Below are positions 18,047-27,447 of a DNA stretch of 64,000 nucleotides, in pieces. Positions within the stretch are counted from its first letter, which is position 1; the number at the start of each line of letters is the position of its first letter. Made by a program: the position numbers and the translations under genes. Location of the stretch: assembly GCF_016744155.1 (NCBI RefSeq), contig NZ_JADGEW010000013.1:41501-105500 (forward strand), read 5' to 3'. Origin of the DNA: Amphritea sp. Its GTDB lineage: Bacteria; Pseudomonadota; Gammaproteobacteria; Pseudomonadales; Balneatricaceae. The notes beneath the pieces are model-generated. The model did no database searches. It had not been told where the DNA came from and saw nothing but the letters and a program-made list of their open reading frames with translations.

Positions 18047-18586
18047 TCAGTCTTGCTCACTGAGCAGTCGCTGGCCTGAAACAACCCGCACAACGTAGGC
18101 GAGCATCTGAATAATAAAGATCGCCAGCCCCAGTAAAACAAAGGCTTCTGGAATCCACAGAGGTACCGCAGCGATAGTCTCGCTGGTTGAACCCCGCTCA
18201 ATATTTCGGACAACACTCTTCCAAAAATACAGGGCGATATACGAAGTCAGTACCAGAGCGGCACTCACACAAAGGATCTCGATAATTTGACGACCAAGCC
18301 TACTGCGAACCCGGGTCAGCAGAATATTCACTCGGATTAGAGTATTGGTTTCAAAGGTATAGCCCAACGCCATAAAGGTCATTGCCGCAACACCGTAGCC
18401 AACAAATTCATCCAGAACAAAAGTTGAAGTACTGAAAAAAGCCCGCAACGATATCTCTAAAATTACGTGCAGAGTCATACCGGCCATCAGCATTACCGCC
18501 AGCACTGCCCCAGCTTTAGCTAAAAATGAAGCGAAGCGGATAAACAGCGCAGCTAACAACTGCAAAACATTTGAATCGGTTCTCAT
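18047..18586 (-). CDS. TRAP transporter small permease (DctQ type)
   Basis: A ~179-aa four-span membrane protein with the DctQ layout: a first span near ALFIRFASFLAKAGAVLAVMLMAG, LDEFVGYGVAAMTFMALGY, the IRVNILL turn and a final span before IFIIQMLAYVVR. The ATG at 18586 gives the normal DctQ N-terminus; the extra upstream codons look untranslated. An intrinsic terminator lies between dctP and this gene, so it is probably expressed at a lower level than the binding protein. Confidence 0.92.
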   Translation of the reverse strand: MRTDSNVLQLLAALFIRFASFLAKAGAVLAVMLMAGMTLHVILEISLRAFFSTSTFVLDEFVGYGVAAMTFMALGYTFETNTLIRVNILLTRVRSRLGRQIIEILCVSAALVLTSYIALYFWKSVVRNIERGSTSETIAAVPLWIPEAFVLLGLAIFIIQMLAYVVRVVSGQRLLSEQD

Positions 18587-18685
18587 AGCCACACCCGTCT
18601 TAACGTTTGTTATTGTTATGACCGAAGCGGATGACCAGGCACAATAAGCCCGTACCACATCGGCAAGCACAGAACAGTTCAGATT

Positions 18686-18716
18686 AAAAAAGCAGACCGG
18701 GCGATTCCCGGCCTGC
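18686..18716 (-). terminator. Intra-operon terminator between dctP and dctQM (first TRAP operon)
   Basis: On the minus strand, GCAGGCCGGG-loop-CCCGGTCTGC runs straight into TTTTTT. It lies just after dctP, so it should let most transcripts end after the binding protein and permit read-through to dctQM-uspA. Confidence 0.8.
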
Positions 18717-18738
18717 GTAGTGAAACAGACAAACAGAC

Positions 18739-19755
18739 TTAGTTAGAAGCAACCTTCTTGGCTACCGCAGCACGATACTGAGACAGTAATTCTTCACCTT
18801 TAGGACCCATCTTCTTCACCCATTCCTGAATCACAGGCTGAGCCGCAGACTGCAGCTCTGAACGGAAGTTAGTAGGCACATCTTCAACAATAGTCAGACC
18901 CTTTTCACGGCCAGCGGCATAAGCTTCCTGAACCACGTTGCTGGTGTTATTCCAGACATGTGCTTCGGTCTCAGTCGCCGCGGCAGTCACTGCTTGCTGC
19001 AACTCAGGAGAAAGGCCATTCCAAGTATCCAGGTTCATAGTTATCAGGTTAATAGTGCTGTCGTAGTTAAGCGCAGTGAAATGCGATACATAGTCATTAA
19101 AACTACCGCTCAGACCGGCTTCGATTGAAGTCAGTACACCATCGATACCGCCAGTACTCAGCTGCGGTACGATATCCGCCCAGCTCAGCTGAATCGGTGA
19201 AGAACCAGCATTACGAAACACCTTAGTACCGTTAGCGTCATAGGTGCGCATTTTCAGGTTATTGACCGCTTCGTTATTAGTCAGTGCTTCCTTACCCCAC
19301 AAACCACTTGAAGGCCATGGAGATGCGTACAACAATTTCTGATTATACTTAGCCAGTACACGCTGATACTCAGGTTTAGCCACATCGTACAATGTTTTAG
19401 CTTCCTCAGTATTCGAGCTCAGGAAAGGCAAAGAAGACAGTAGGAAGATTGGATCAACACCCCCTAGTGGCGGAATAAAGGTATTCGCCAACACAACAGC
19501 GCCGTCGCCTACCGCATCCAGCTGGTCTTTAGATTTCAGACCCAGAGCACCACCAAAGTGATGCGCAATTTCAATTTCACCCTTAGATGTCTTCTTCAGC
19601 TGAACACCAAAGTATTTGTCACCCTCACCCTGCACTGAAGTTGAAGGATATTCGTTAGGCATATCCCAGATCACTGTTCCAGCGCTGGCTGGCAATGCCA
19701 AGGCAACCGATAAAACTGCAGACAGACCCAATGTAGTAGTTATTTTTTTAATCAT
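18739..19755 (-). CDS. TRAP transporter substrate-binding protein (DctP family)
   Basis: A 338-aa periplasmic protein with a Sec signal (cleavage probably after PASAG). The mature part has VIWDMPNEYPSTSVQGEGDKYF, GELEIAHH-like HHFGGALGLKSKDQLDAVGDGAV, MRTYDANGTKVFRNAGSSP and GGIDGVLTSIEAGLSG. It delivers an organic-anion-type ligand, usually held by a conserved Arg (here in LKMRTYD), to DctQM. The ligand is unknown; the neighbouring Rieske/amidase operon and paired LysR genes make its substrate the natural guess. Confidence 0.93.
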   Translation of the reverse strand: MIKKITTTLGLSAVLSVALALPASAGTVIWDMPNEYPSTSVQGEGDKYFGVQLKKTSKGEIEIAHHFGGALGLKSKDQLDAVGDGAVVLANTFIPPLGGVDPIFLLSSLPFLSSNTEEAKTLYDVAKPEYQRVLAKYNQKLLYASPWPSSGLWGKEALTNNEAVNNLKMRTYDANGTKVFRNAGSSPIQLSWADIVPQLSTGGIDGVLTSIEAGLSGSFNDYVSHFTALNYDSTINLITMNLDTWNGLSPELQQAVTAAATETEAHVWNNTSNVVQEAYAAGREKGLTIVEDVPTNFRSELQSAAQPVIQEWVKKMGPKGEELLSQYRAAVAKKVASN

Positions 19756-20221
19756 TGTCGTATCCCAAATTGTCGAACCACTTACAGCAGCTCAAATATT
19801 ATTATTATTGACAGGGCATTTGAGGATCAGCAGTAGAACTGCTTTAGACTAATCCACAAAACTCTTCTTCAACAAAGAACTTCCAGATACCGGCGAGGTA
19901 GTTATTTTCTTCATCTGTAAAGTTGAAGTGATCTGACCTTTTCAGCCGATTCCTTAGATCCAGATCAATAATGTCACAATTTTTTCGCCTGACCATGAAG
20001 GGGTACTCAAGGAACTGTGAGCTGGATTCATACCAAGTAAAATAAACTCATAGCCATAAATAAAAAAACGTTGAGAGCTCCCTTGATATATATCAAGACG
20101 TTGTTTTCATTATAAAAACGGACACACCAGCACTTATGAGAGGAGTAAAAAGGGAGACATAGCGGCGTTAAAACAGGCTAAAACAACCGCTAATTTGTGA
20201 CTTCAATGAATAAAATTGACC
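19756..20221. other. Regulatory spacer between dctP and LysR, no gene
   Basis: About 466 bp without a gene. Transcription of dctP starts leftward from here, while the LysR stop lies at the right edge, so the dctP promoter and probable LysR operator should be within it. It becomes AT-rich near 20040-20130. No firm promoter or terminator could be assigned. Confidence 0.4.
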
Positions 20222-21115
20222 CTACTGTGAGAAAGACTTGTCATCGGTTTGCTGCAAAATCCAGTTAACAAAGGTTTCCATATTACGGGTCAACTGCATT
20301 TTTTTAGGGTACACCAGGTAATAGGAGTAGGTATCCAGACAGATATCAAACAACTGCACCAATCGGCCTTCTTCCAGATCCCGCTTAAGCAAGGTTGGAC
20401 AACCTAACATGATCCCCTGACCATTGATGATGGATTGCACCCGGACATTCGTATCGTCGATAATCAGATTGGCCTTACAACTAACATTACCCGCACCGGA
20501 CTTCTCCAGCCAGGCATCCCAGGCGGAACGATCCTCATCATGAATCAAGGTATAATCACAGAGATCAGCAGGCGTTTTGGGCCGCCCCTGTTGTTCTATA
20601 AGACTGGCGCTGCAGATAGGCGTCAGATCCCCCGGCAGTAAAAACTTGGCCTCCATATCCGGCCAGTCCCCTTTGCCCCAGACAATACCCAGATCGACAT
20701 TATCCGTCATGAAGTCCGGTACTTTAATGGTATGAGTCAGGTCGATCTCAATTTTTGGGTTAAGCCCCCAGAAATTATTCAATCGCGGGGCCAGCCAGGC
20801 ACTCGACAGAAAAGGCCGTAAGGCGATATTGAGCGACTCCCGCCCCCGGTTATGCAGGGTGTCTTGAAGCGCCCTGGCGATCTGATCAAAAGGCCCTTCC
20901 AACGCGGCATGCAGATGCGCACCATCGATAGTAAGAGTCAATGTACGGTTTTGGCGAATAAACAGCTTAAAACCAAGATAATCTTCCAGCACCCGAATCT
21001 GATGACTCACCGCCGAAGGAGAAACCAGCAGATCCTCGGAGGCTTTAGTAAAGTTAAGGTAATGCCCTGCGACTACAAACGTTTTTAACGCATTCAACAA
21101 AGGTAGGTGAAGCAT
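20222..21115 (-). CDS. LysR-family regulator, paralogue of 7910-8797
   Basis: A 297-aa LysR protein with HTH NFTKASEDLLVSPSAVSHQIRVLEDYL and a ligand domain with VDLGIVWGKGDW, GDLTPICSAS and GQGIMLGCPTLL. It reads in the same direction as the TRAP operon just downstream and probably controls it. Strong motif identity with the LysR at the far end of the island (shared FVVAG, LNFTKA, SPSAVSHQI, WGKG, GQGIMLGCP) indicates an old duplication. The pair may respond to the same or related effectors. Confidence 0.9.
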   Translation of the reverse strand: MLHLPLLNALKTFVVAGHYLNFTKASEDLLVSPSAVSHQIRVLEDYLGFKLFIRQNRTLTLTIDGAHLHAALEGPFDQIARALQDTLHNRGRESLNIALRPFLSSAWLAPRLNNFWGLNPKIEIDLTHTIKVPDFMTDNVDLGIVWGKGDWPDMEAKFLLPGDLTPICSASLIEQQGRPKTPADLCDYTLIHDEDRSAWDAWLEKSGAGNVSCKANLIIDDTNVRVQSIINGQGIMLGCPTLLKRDLEEGRLVQLFDICLDTYSYYLVYPKKMQLTRNMETFVNWILQQTDDKSFSQ

Positions 21116-21235
21116 GGTTCAGATCTCGTTTTGGCTTCAGTATCAAATAAATTAAAGCAGTGATATCAGTTAATCACATCACTAAGTTATTAAATATAAA
21201 AACTATTGTTCGTAAACGAAAAGTTACATTGGGTC

Positions 21236-22309
21236 TTAACGACTAAAGACCTGATCCACCGAAACAACGTCACCACAGTGATCCGGCGAGTACCCCGGTA
21301 ATTGCTGTACCGCCTGCTGAAACGCCTCCCCACGAATACTTTCCAGCAACCGCACCATCGCTTCCTGCTTCAGGGTTTTGTTATGGCACACCAACAGGTA
21401 ATACTCAGAAGATAACGGTATAAAATCAAGACCAAACTGACGGGCAGCTGCTTCGACGCCCATACCTACATCCGCCATACCGGCGCCAACAAAGGCAGCC
21501 ACGGCTGAGTGGGTGAACTCTTCATCGGCAAAGCCACTGATCTTTTTACTGTTAATCCCTTGCTGGCGTAGCAGTTCATCCAGCAGGGCACGGGTGCCTG
21601 AGTCCTTCTGTCGGTTGATGAACTTTACATCTTTACCTAACAGATCTTTAAGCCCGGTTATCTGTTTAGGATTGCCAGGTTTAACCATCAGCCCCTGCTG
21701 GCGGGTAATAAACTTAATGATCTTATGCACCCTGGGTTTCAAATGACGACTGTAGGTTTCATAGAGCGCATCACTCATCCCCCCTTCCCGGCCATTAACC
21801 GGCACATGGAAACCGGCGACATCACAGACACCCCGACTCAGCGAGGCCAATGCGTCTTCGGCACTTTTGTACTGTAGGTCCAGTTGAATATCGTCAGAAA
21901 ATCCTGGTAGCAACGCAACCGCGTAACCGTAACTGGCATGCAGACGCAGTAGCGGACTCACCCCTTCCAGAGCGCGGTGAATCTCCAAATTAAGCTCTGA
22001 AGCCAGACTGTCTAACTGAGGTTCGAGGCGTGCCAGCACCCGCTGTTCCGCCCAGAGTAGTTTTTCCCCAAGCCCGGACAGCGTTGCCCCTTTGCCCTTT
22101 TGCATATCCACCAGCGGCAGACCAAAAAAAGCCGCCCAGGTGTTCAGAAGATTCCAACCATGACGGTAGGATATGCCGATTTGTGCAGTTGCCGCCGTGA
22201 GCTTGCCTGTCTCATGTATCGCAGCTAATAGCGAAAATAACTGAGGATTCAACTGGTTACCGCCAGAGTCCCGGAACGACCAGCTGGGTACAACTTGAAT
22301 TCGTTTCAT
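21236..22309 (-). CDS. ModE-like HTH / PBP-like regulator divergent from the formate dehydrogenase operon
   Basis: About 357 aa. The N-terminal winged HTH resembles ModE (LLAAIHETGKLTAATAQIGISYRHGWNLLNTW). It is followed by a periplasmic-binding-protein-like domain (~120-335) with DVKFINRQKDSGTRALLDELL, the FADEEFTHSAVAAFVGAGMADVGMG motif and PLSSEYYLLV. This architecture is common among regulators of molybdenum enzymes. It is divergent from fdsGBA, 147 bp away, so it is a good candidate regulator of formate dehydrogenase, possibly sensing molybdate, molybdopterin or formate. The start is either ATG 22309 or GTG 22315; neither has a clear Shine-Dalgarno. Confidence 0.8.
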   Translation of the reverse strand: MKRIQVVPSWSFRDSGGNQLNPQLFSLLAAIHETGKLTAATAQIGISYRHGWNLLNTWAAFFGLPLVDMQKGKGATLSGLGEKLLWAEQRVLARLEPQLDSLASELNLEIHRALEGVSPLLRLHASYGYAVALLPGFSDDIQLDLQYKSAEDALASLSRGVCDVAGFHVPVNGREGGMSDALYETYSRHLKPRVHKIIKFITRQQGLMVKPGNPKQITGLKDLLGKDVKFINRQKDSGTRALLDELLRQQGINSKKISGFADEEFTHSAVAAFVGAGMADVGMGVEAAARQFGLDFIPLSSEYYLLVCHNKTLKQEAMVRLLESIRGEAFQQAVQQLPGYSPDHCGDVVSVDQVFSR

Positions 22310-22456
22310 ATGCACAAGATTTCATATTTAGTAAAACATCAACTAATGCTACTTTAAAGCTATAGATAAAGCACTTAGATAAGAACATACACACCTTTTC
22401 AGACACTAACAAAGCAACCTATGAACTTGAGTTCATATGTGAAAGAGAATAATAAA

Positions 22457-22948
22457 ATGACCGCAGTTAATGAACAGCTGTTGCCGGTAGTGACCGAAGT
22501 CATCGCCGGCCTCAAACATAAACCGGGTGCTTTGCTGCCGATCCTTCATGAAATACAGAACCGCCTGGGCTACATTCCCCCGGACGTTGTACCTGTGATC
22601 GCAGAATCCCTGAATCAATCCCGCGCCGACATACACGGCGTTATCAGCTTCTATCACCAGTTTCGCACCACCGCGCCAGGTAAACATACCGTTGAGGTCT
22701 GTCGTGCAGAAGCTTGCCAGGCAATGGGCGCGCGCCAACTGGAAGCTCACGCGAAAGCGACACTGGGTGTGGACTATCACGGCACTACCGGTGACAAAAA
22801 CGTCACACTCGAAGAAGTTTACTGCTTAGGGAACTGCGCCTGTTCACCTTCAATCAGAATCGATGATGAGATCGTCGGCCGGGTGACCCCGGAGAAATTC
22901 GACCAGCTGATTGATGAGCTACGTTCACAAACACTGGAGGTTCTCTGA
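22457..22948 (+). CDS. fdsG: NAD-dependent formate dehydrogenase gamma subunit
   Basis: A ~163-aa NuoE-like thioredoxin-fold [2Fe-2S] protein. It opens with a helical LLPILHEIQNRLGYIPPDVVPVIAE segment and carries the cluster Cys in CRAEACQAMG and CLGNCACSPS. The ATG at 22457 is chosen over an ATG 36 bases upstream because it fits family length and has an AGAG-containing purine stretch before it. It is the first gene of fdsGBA-fdhD-fdsD, and its stop overlaps the fdsB start. It passes electrons between the Fe-S chain of FdsA and the FdsB flavin. Confidence 0.92.
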   Translation: MTAVNEQLLPVVTEVIAGLKHKPGALLPILHEIQNRLGYIPPDVVPVIAESLNQSRADIHGVISFYHQFRTTAPGKHTVEVCRAEACQAMGARQLEAHAKATLGVDYHGTTGDKNVTLEEVYCLGNCACSPSIRIDDEIVGRVTPEKFDQLIDELRSQTLEVL

Positions 22949-24564
22949 TGACCAGCTCAATGACTAAGAGTTCAGTGACAACAATTTATATCCCCCGGGA
23001 TACTACCGCGCTGGCGATGGGTGCTGATCGTCTGGCAACAGAGATCGCTGCAGAGGCCGCCAATCGAGGCGAAAGCGTTGAGATTATCCGCAACGGTTCC
23101 CGGGGCCTGTTCTGGCTGGAACCCCTTGTGGAAGTTGAAACAACTTCCGGACGTATCGCTTACGGTCCGGTAGAAAGCAGAGATATTGATAGCCTGTTTG
23201 ATCAGGCATTCCTCAGCGGCGAGACAACCCACCCATTGTGTCAGGGACTCACCGAAGAGATCCCCTACCTTAAGAAGCAACAACGTCTGACATTTGCCCG
23301 TGCGGGTATCACTGACCCGGTATCGCTGGAAGCTTATCAGCAACTGGATGGCTTCAATGGCCTGAAAAAAGCGCTACAGATGGATGGCCAAAGCATTGTT
23401 GATGAGGTGAAAACCTCCGGTCTGCGTGGTCGTGGCGGCGCAGCCTTCCCTACTGGAATCAAATGGCAAACCGTACTGGATGCAAAGTCAGCTGAAGCGC
23501 GTGACGGCAAGCAGGATCAGAAATATATCGTCTGTAACGCCGACGAAGGCGATTCCGGAACCTTTGCTGACCGGATGGTGATGGAAGCCGACCCCTATAT
23601 GCTGATCGAGGGTATGACCATCGCCGGTCTCGCCGTCGGTGCCGATCAGGGTTATATCTATCTACGTTCAGAGTATCCCGTTGCCCATCAGATTCTCAAC
23701 GAAGCGATTGCTAAAGCAGAAGCCGCCGGCTTTCTAGGCGATAACCTGCTGAATAGCGGCAAGACCTTTCATCTCGAAGTTCGCCTGGGCGCAAAGGCCT
23801 ACATCTGCGGCGAAGAGACCTCTCTATTGGAAAGCCTGGAAGGTAAGCGTGGCATGGTGCGGTCAAAACCACCACTGCCTGCGCTAGTGGGCCTGTTCGG
23901 TCAACCGACCATTGTGAATAACGTGCTCTCTCTGGCGGCTATCCCTTACATTCTATCCCAAGGTGGTCAGGCCTATGCCAATTACGGCATGGGACGCTCT
24001 CTGGGTACTTTGCCTTTCCAACTGGCAGGCAATATTAAACGTGGCGGCCTGATCGAACTGGCTTTTGGTGTCACCCTGCGTGAACTGTTAGAAGAGTACG
24101 GAGGCGGCACCTTTAGTGGACAACCCATGCGCGCGGTACAGGTGGGTGGACCTCTCTGTGCTTACCTGCCGGAAAGCCAGTGGGACACGCCGATGGAGTA
24201 CGAATCTTTCCAGGCAATCGGTGCTGGTCTGGGCCACGGAGGTATCGTGGTATTCGATAACAGTGTGGATATGTCTGAGCAAGCACGTTTCTCCATGGAG
24301 TTCTGTGTCGCTGAATCCTGCGGTAAATGTACCCCTTGTCGCATAGGTTCAACCCGCGGCGTAGAAGTAATCGACCGAATACGTAACGACGAGAATCGAG
24401 CCGCCAATATGGAACTGCTTGACGATCTGTGTGAGACCATGATCGATGGTTCTCTCTGCGCCATGGGCGGAATGACCCCCTTCCCCGTTCAGAGTGCCGT
24501 TAAGTACTTCCCGGAAGACTTTAATCAACCAAAGCAAGCAGCTAAAGGGAGTGCCCGGTCATGA
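22948..24564 (+). CDS. fdsB: NAD-dependent formate dehydrogenase beta subunit (NuoF-like)
   Basis: A 538-aa diaphorase subunit. An N-terminal ferredoxin-like region (~1-130) precedes the FMN/NAD-binding NuoF core with GLRGRGGAAFPTGIKW, CNADEGDSGTFADR and CGEETSLLESLEG. A C-terminal [4Fe-4S] motif is SCGKCTPCRIG. It reduces NAD+ with electrons from formate. GGAGG lies before the ATG, which shares a base with the fdsG stop; the 3' end overlaps the fdsA start (ATGA). Confidence 0.95.
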   Translation: MTSSMTKSSVTTIYIPRDTTALAMGADRLATEIAAEAANRGESVEIIRNGSRGLFWLEPLVEVETTSGRIAYGPVESRDIDSLFDQAFLSGETTHPLCQGLTEEIPYLKKQQRLTFARAGITDPVSLEAYQQLDGFNGLKKALQMDGQSIVDEVKTSGLRGRGGAAFPTGIKWQTVLDAKSAEARDGKQDQKYIVCNADEGDSGTFADRMVMEADPYMLIEGMTIAGLAVGADQGYIYLRSEYPVAHQILNEAIAKAEAAGFLGDNLLNSGKTFHLEVRLGAKAYICGEETSLLESLEGKRGMVRSKPPLPALVGLFGQPTIVNNVLSLAAIPYILSQGGQAYANYGMGRSLGTLPFQLAGNIKRGGLIELAFGVTLRELLEEYGGGTFSGQPMRAVQVGGPLCAYLPESQWDTPMEYESFQAIGAGLGHGGIVVFDNSVDMSEQARFSMEFCVAESCGKCTPCRIGSTRGVEVIDRIRNDENRAANMELLDDLCETMIDGSLCAMGGMTPFPVQSAVKYFPEDFNQPKQAAKGSARS

Positions 24565-27446
24565 TTCAGATCTTTGATCCCAAGAACGTCGATTACGACA
24601 AAGATTACGGCACCCCAGCCAGTGTTTCAGAAAACCTGGTTACACTGGAGGTTGATGGTGTATCCATCACCGTTCCAGAGGGCACCTCGGTAATGCGTGC
24701 AGCAGCAATTGCGGATATTAACATCCCAAAACTCTGCGCCTCTGATAACCTGGAAGCGTTTGGTTCTTGCCGTATCTGTGCGGTCGAGATTGAAGGCCGT
24801 CGCGGCACGCCAGCCTCCTGCACCACGCCTGTTGATGCAGGTATGAAAGTCACCACTCAGAACCCTCGTCTGGGTAAGCTGCGCCGTAATATTATGGAGC
24901 TGTACATCTCTGACCACCCGCTGGACTGTCTCACCTGTCCTGCTAATGGTAACTGCGAATTGCAGGATGTTGCCGGTGAAGTCGGTCTTCGGGACGTGCG
25001 TTACGGTTTCTCAGGCGAGAATCATCTAGATGCTGAGAAAGACCACTCCAACCCCTATTTCAGTTTTGATCCGAGTAAATGTATCGTTTGCTCACGCTGT
25101 GTCCGGGCCTGTAGTGAGGTTCAGGGAACTTTCGCGCTGACCATTGATGGTCGCGGATTCGATTCCAAAGTGTCACCGGGACAAAACCAGGATTTCCTTG
25201 ATTCCGAGTGTGTCTCCTGTGGCGCCTGTGTCCAGGCCTGCCCGACTTCAACCTTGATGGAAAAGACCGTCATTGATGCCGGTCAGCCGGAACACAGCGT
25301 GGTTACTACCTGTGCATACTGTGGCGTTGGCTGTCAGTTTAAAGCCGAAATGAAAGGCGCTGAAGTTATCCGCATGGTGCCCTATAAAGGCGGCCAGGCA
25401 AACCATGGCCACTCCTGTGTGAAAGGCCGTTTCGCCTTTGGTTACGCCACCCATGAAGACCGTATTACCAAGCCAATGGTGCGTGATTCCATCGACCAGC
25501 CCTGGCAGGAAGTTAGCTGGGAGGAAGCCCTGAGTTTTGCGGCCACCAAGCTACGTGGCATTCAGAAGCAGTACGGGCGTGAAAGTATTGGCGGGATTAC
25601 CTCTTCTCGTTGCACCAATGAAGAGACCTATCTGGTACAGAAGCTTATCCGTGCAGCTTTCGGCAATAACAACACCGATACCTGTGCCCGAGTCTGTCAC
25701 TCTCCTACCGGTTATGGCCTGAAAACCACGCTGGGCGAGTCCGCCGGCACCCAGACTTTTGACTCAGTCATGTTCGCCGATGCGGTCATGGTGATCGGTG
25801 CTAACCCCACCGACGCTCACCCGGTATTTGGTTCGTTGCTGAAAAAACGTCTGCGCCAAGGCGCCAAACTAATTGTGGCCGACCCACGCCGGATCGATCT
25901 GGTGAAAAGCCCCCATGTAGAGACTCAGCACCACCTGACCCTGCGCCCCGGCAGTAACGTCGCCTTTATCAATGCAATGGCACACGTCATTATGGACGAA
26001 GGGCTGGAAGATAAAGCCTTTATCGCTGAACGTTGCGAAACGGAAGCCTTTACTGCGTGGCGCAACTTTATCAGCGAAGAACGCCACTCGCCGGAAAACA
26101 CCGAGTCTGTGACCGGTATTCCTGCGGCCGAACTACGCGGTGCCGCACGTATCTATGCGACCGCTAAAAACGCAGCTATTTACTACGGACTGGGGGTAAC
26201 TGAACACAGTCAGGGTTCTAGTATGGTGATGGGTATCGCCAACCTGGCACTGGCCACCGGTAACATAGGCCGTGAGGGTGTGGGTGTTAACCCACTGCGG
26301 GGTCAGAACAACGTTCAGGGTTCCTGCGATATGGGTTCCTTCCCCCACGAATTGCCGGGTTACCAGCACGTTTCCGATGATGCTCTTCGTGCTAAGTTCG
26401 AAGCCGTTTGGGGCGTTACCATTGATAATGAACCGGGCCTGCGGATTCCGAATATGTTTGATGCCGCACTGGATGGCACCTATAAAGGGATGTACTGCCA
26501 GGGCGAAGATATCGCCCAGTCAGATCCGAACACCAACCATGTGCAGGCCGCATTGCGCTCCTTAGAGTGTCTGGTCGTACAGGATATATTCCTCAACGAA
26601 ACCGCGAAATTTGCCCATGTGTTCCTGCCGGGTTCCTCATTCCTGGAAAAAGACGGCACCTTCACTAACGCAGAACGACGTATCAACCGGGTGCGTAAAG
26701 TCATGCCGCCACTGGCAGGTTTGCAGGACTGGGAAGTAACTCAAGCCCTCTCCAATGCGCTGGGCTACGAGATGAGCTACAACCATCCATCCGAAATTAT
26801 GGATGAGATCGCTCTACTGACACCCACCTTTACAAACGTCAGCTACGAACGGTTAGAAGAACTAGGCAGCATTCAATGGCCCTGTAATGACGAAGCACCG
26901 GATGGTACTCCAACCATGCACGAAGAAAGCTTCCCGATCGGCAAAGGCCACTTCGCTATCACTGAGTACGTGGCCACCGAAGAGCGGTCGAGCCGCAAGT
27001 ATCCACTGTTGCTGACTACGGGTCGTATTCTGTCGCAATACAATGTGGGCGCACAAACACGCCGTACCGACAACCAGATGTGGCATGATGAAGATGTGTT
27101 GGAACTGCATCCACAGGATGCGGAAGATCGCGGTATTAACGATGGCGATCACGTCGGAATAGCCAGCCGTGCCGGTGAAACCGTGATGCGCGCTAAAATC
27201 TCTGACCGGATGCAACCAGGCGTGGTCTACACCACCTTCCATCACCCCGACAGCGGAGCCAATGTTGTTACCACCGATAACTCTGACTGGGCGACTAACT
27301 GTCCTGAATATAAAGTCACCGCAGTACAGGCAGTGAAAGTGACAGAGCCATCCGACTGGCAGCAACGCTATCGCGAATTTAACCAAAAGCAACTAGGCTA
27401 TCTACAAAAAGCACAAACCAACGAGCCAGTGGTTGCGGGAAAGTAA
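24561..27446 (+). CDS. fdsA: NAD-dependent formate dehydrogenase alpha subunit (Mo-bisPGD)
   Basis: A 961-aa catalytic subunit. The N-terminal NuoG-like part has a [2Fe-2S] site (CASDNLEAFGSCRICAVE), the HPLDCLTCPANGNCEL His/Cys cluster and two ferredoxin [4Fe-4S] motifs (CIVCSRCVRAC, CVSCGACVQACP). The molybdopterin part begins with CAYCGVGC (~250). The Mo-ligand Cys, not selenocysteine, falls at about residue 379 in ARVCHSPT, next to the conserved His. C-terminal LLTTGRILSQYN and FHHP belong to the cofactor-binding domain. It oxidises formate to CO2 in the cytoplasm, completing the disposal of betaine methyl groups begun elsewhere in the window. Length and domain order are complete. Confidence 0.96.
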   Translation: MIQIFDPKNVDYDKDYGTPASVSENLVTLEVDGVSITVPEGTSVMRAAAIADINIPKLCASDNLEAFGSCRICAVEIEGRRGTPASCTTPVDAGMKVTTQNPRLGKLRRNIMELYISDHPLDCLTCPANGNCELQDVAGEVGLRDVRYGFSGENHLDAEKDHSNPYFSFDPSKCIVCSRCVRACSEVQGTFALTIDGRGFDSKVSPGQNQDFLDSECVSCGACVQACPTSTLMEKTVIDAGQPEHSVVTTCAYCGVGCQFKAEMKGAEVIRMVPYKGGQANHGHSCVKGRFAFGYATHEDRITKPMVRDSIDQPWQEVSWEEALSFAATKLRGIQKQYGRESIGGITSSRCTNEETYLVQKLIRAAFGNNNTDTCARVCHSPTGYGLKTTLGESAGTQTFDSVMFADAVMVIGANPTDAHPVFGSLLKKRLRQGAKLIVADPRRIDLVKSPHVETQHHLTLRPGSNVAFINAMAHVIMDEGLEDKAFIAERCETEAFTAWRNFISEERHSPENTESVTGIPAAELRGAARIYATAKNAAIYYGLGVTEHSQGSSMVMGIANLALATGNIGREGVGVNPLRGQNNVQGSCDMGSFPHELPGYQHVSDDALRAKFEAVWGVTIDNEPGLRIPNMFDAALDGTYKGMYCQGEDIAQSDPNTNHVQAALRSLECLVVQDIFLNETAKFAHVFLPGSSFLEKDGTFTNAERRINRVRKVMPPLAGLQDWEVTQALSNALGYEMSYNHPSEIMDEIALLTPTFTNVSYERLEELGSIQWPCNDEAPDGTPTMHEESFPIGKGHFAITEYVATEERSSRKYPLLLTTGRILSQYNVGAQTRRTDNQMWHDEDVLELHPQDAEDRGINDGDHVGIASRAGETVMRAKISDRMQPGVVYTTFHHPDSGANVVTTDNSDWATNCPEYKVTAVQAVKVTEPSDWQQRYREFNQKQLGYLQKAQTNEPVVAGK

Positions 27447-27447
27447 G

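Noticed and set aside
22321..22456. A sigma-54 promoter before fdsGBA
   Set aside because: No TGGCAC-N5-TTGC-type pair is present in the spacer.
26862..27392. 176-codon minus-strand open frame
   Set aside because: Antisense to the molybdopterin domain of fdsA; no supporting features.
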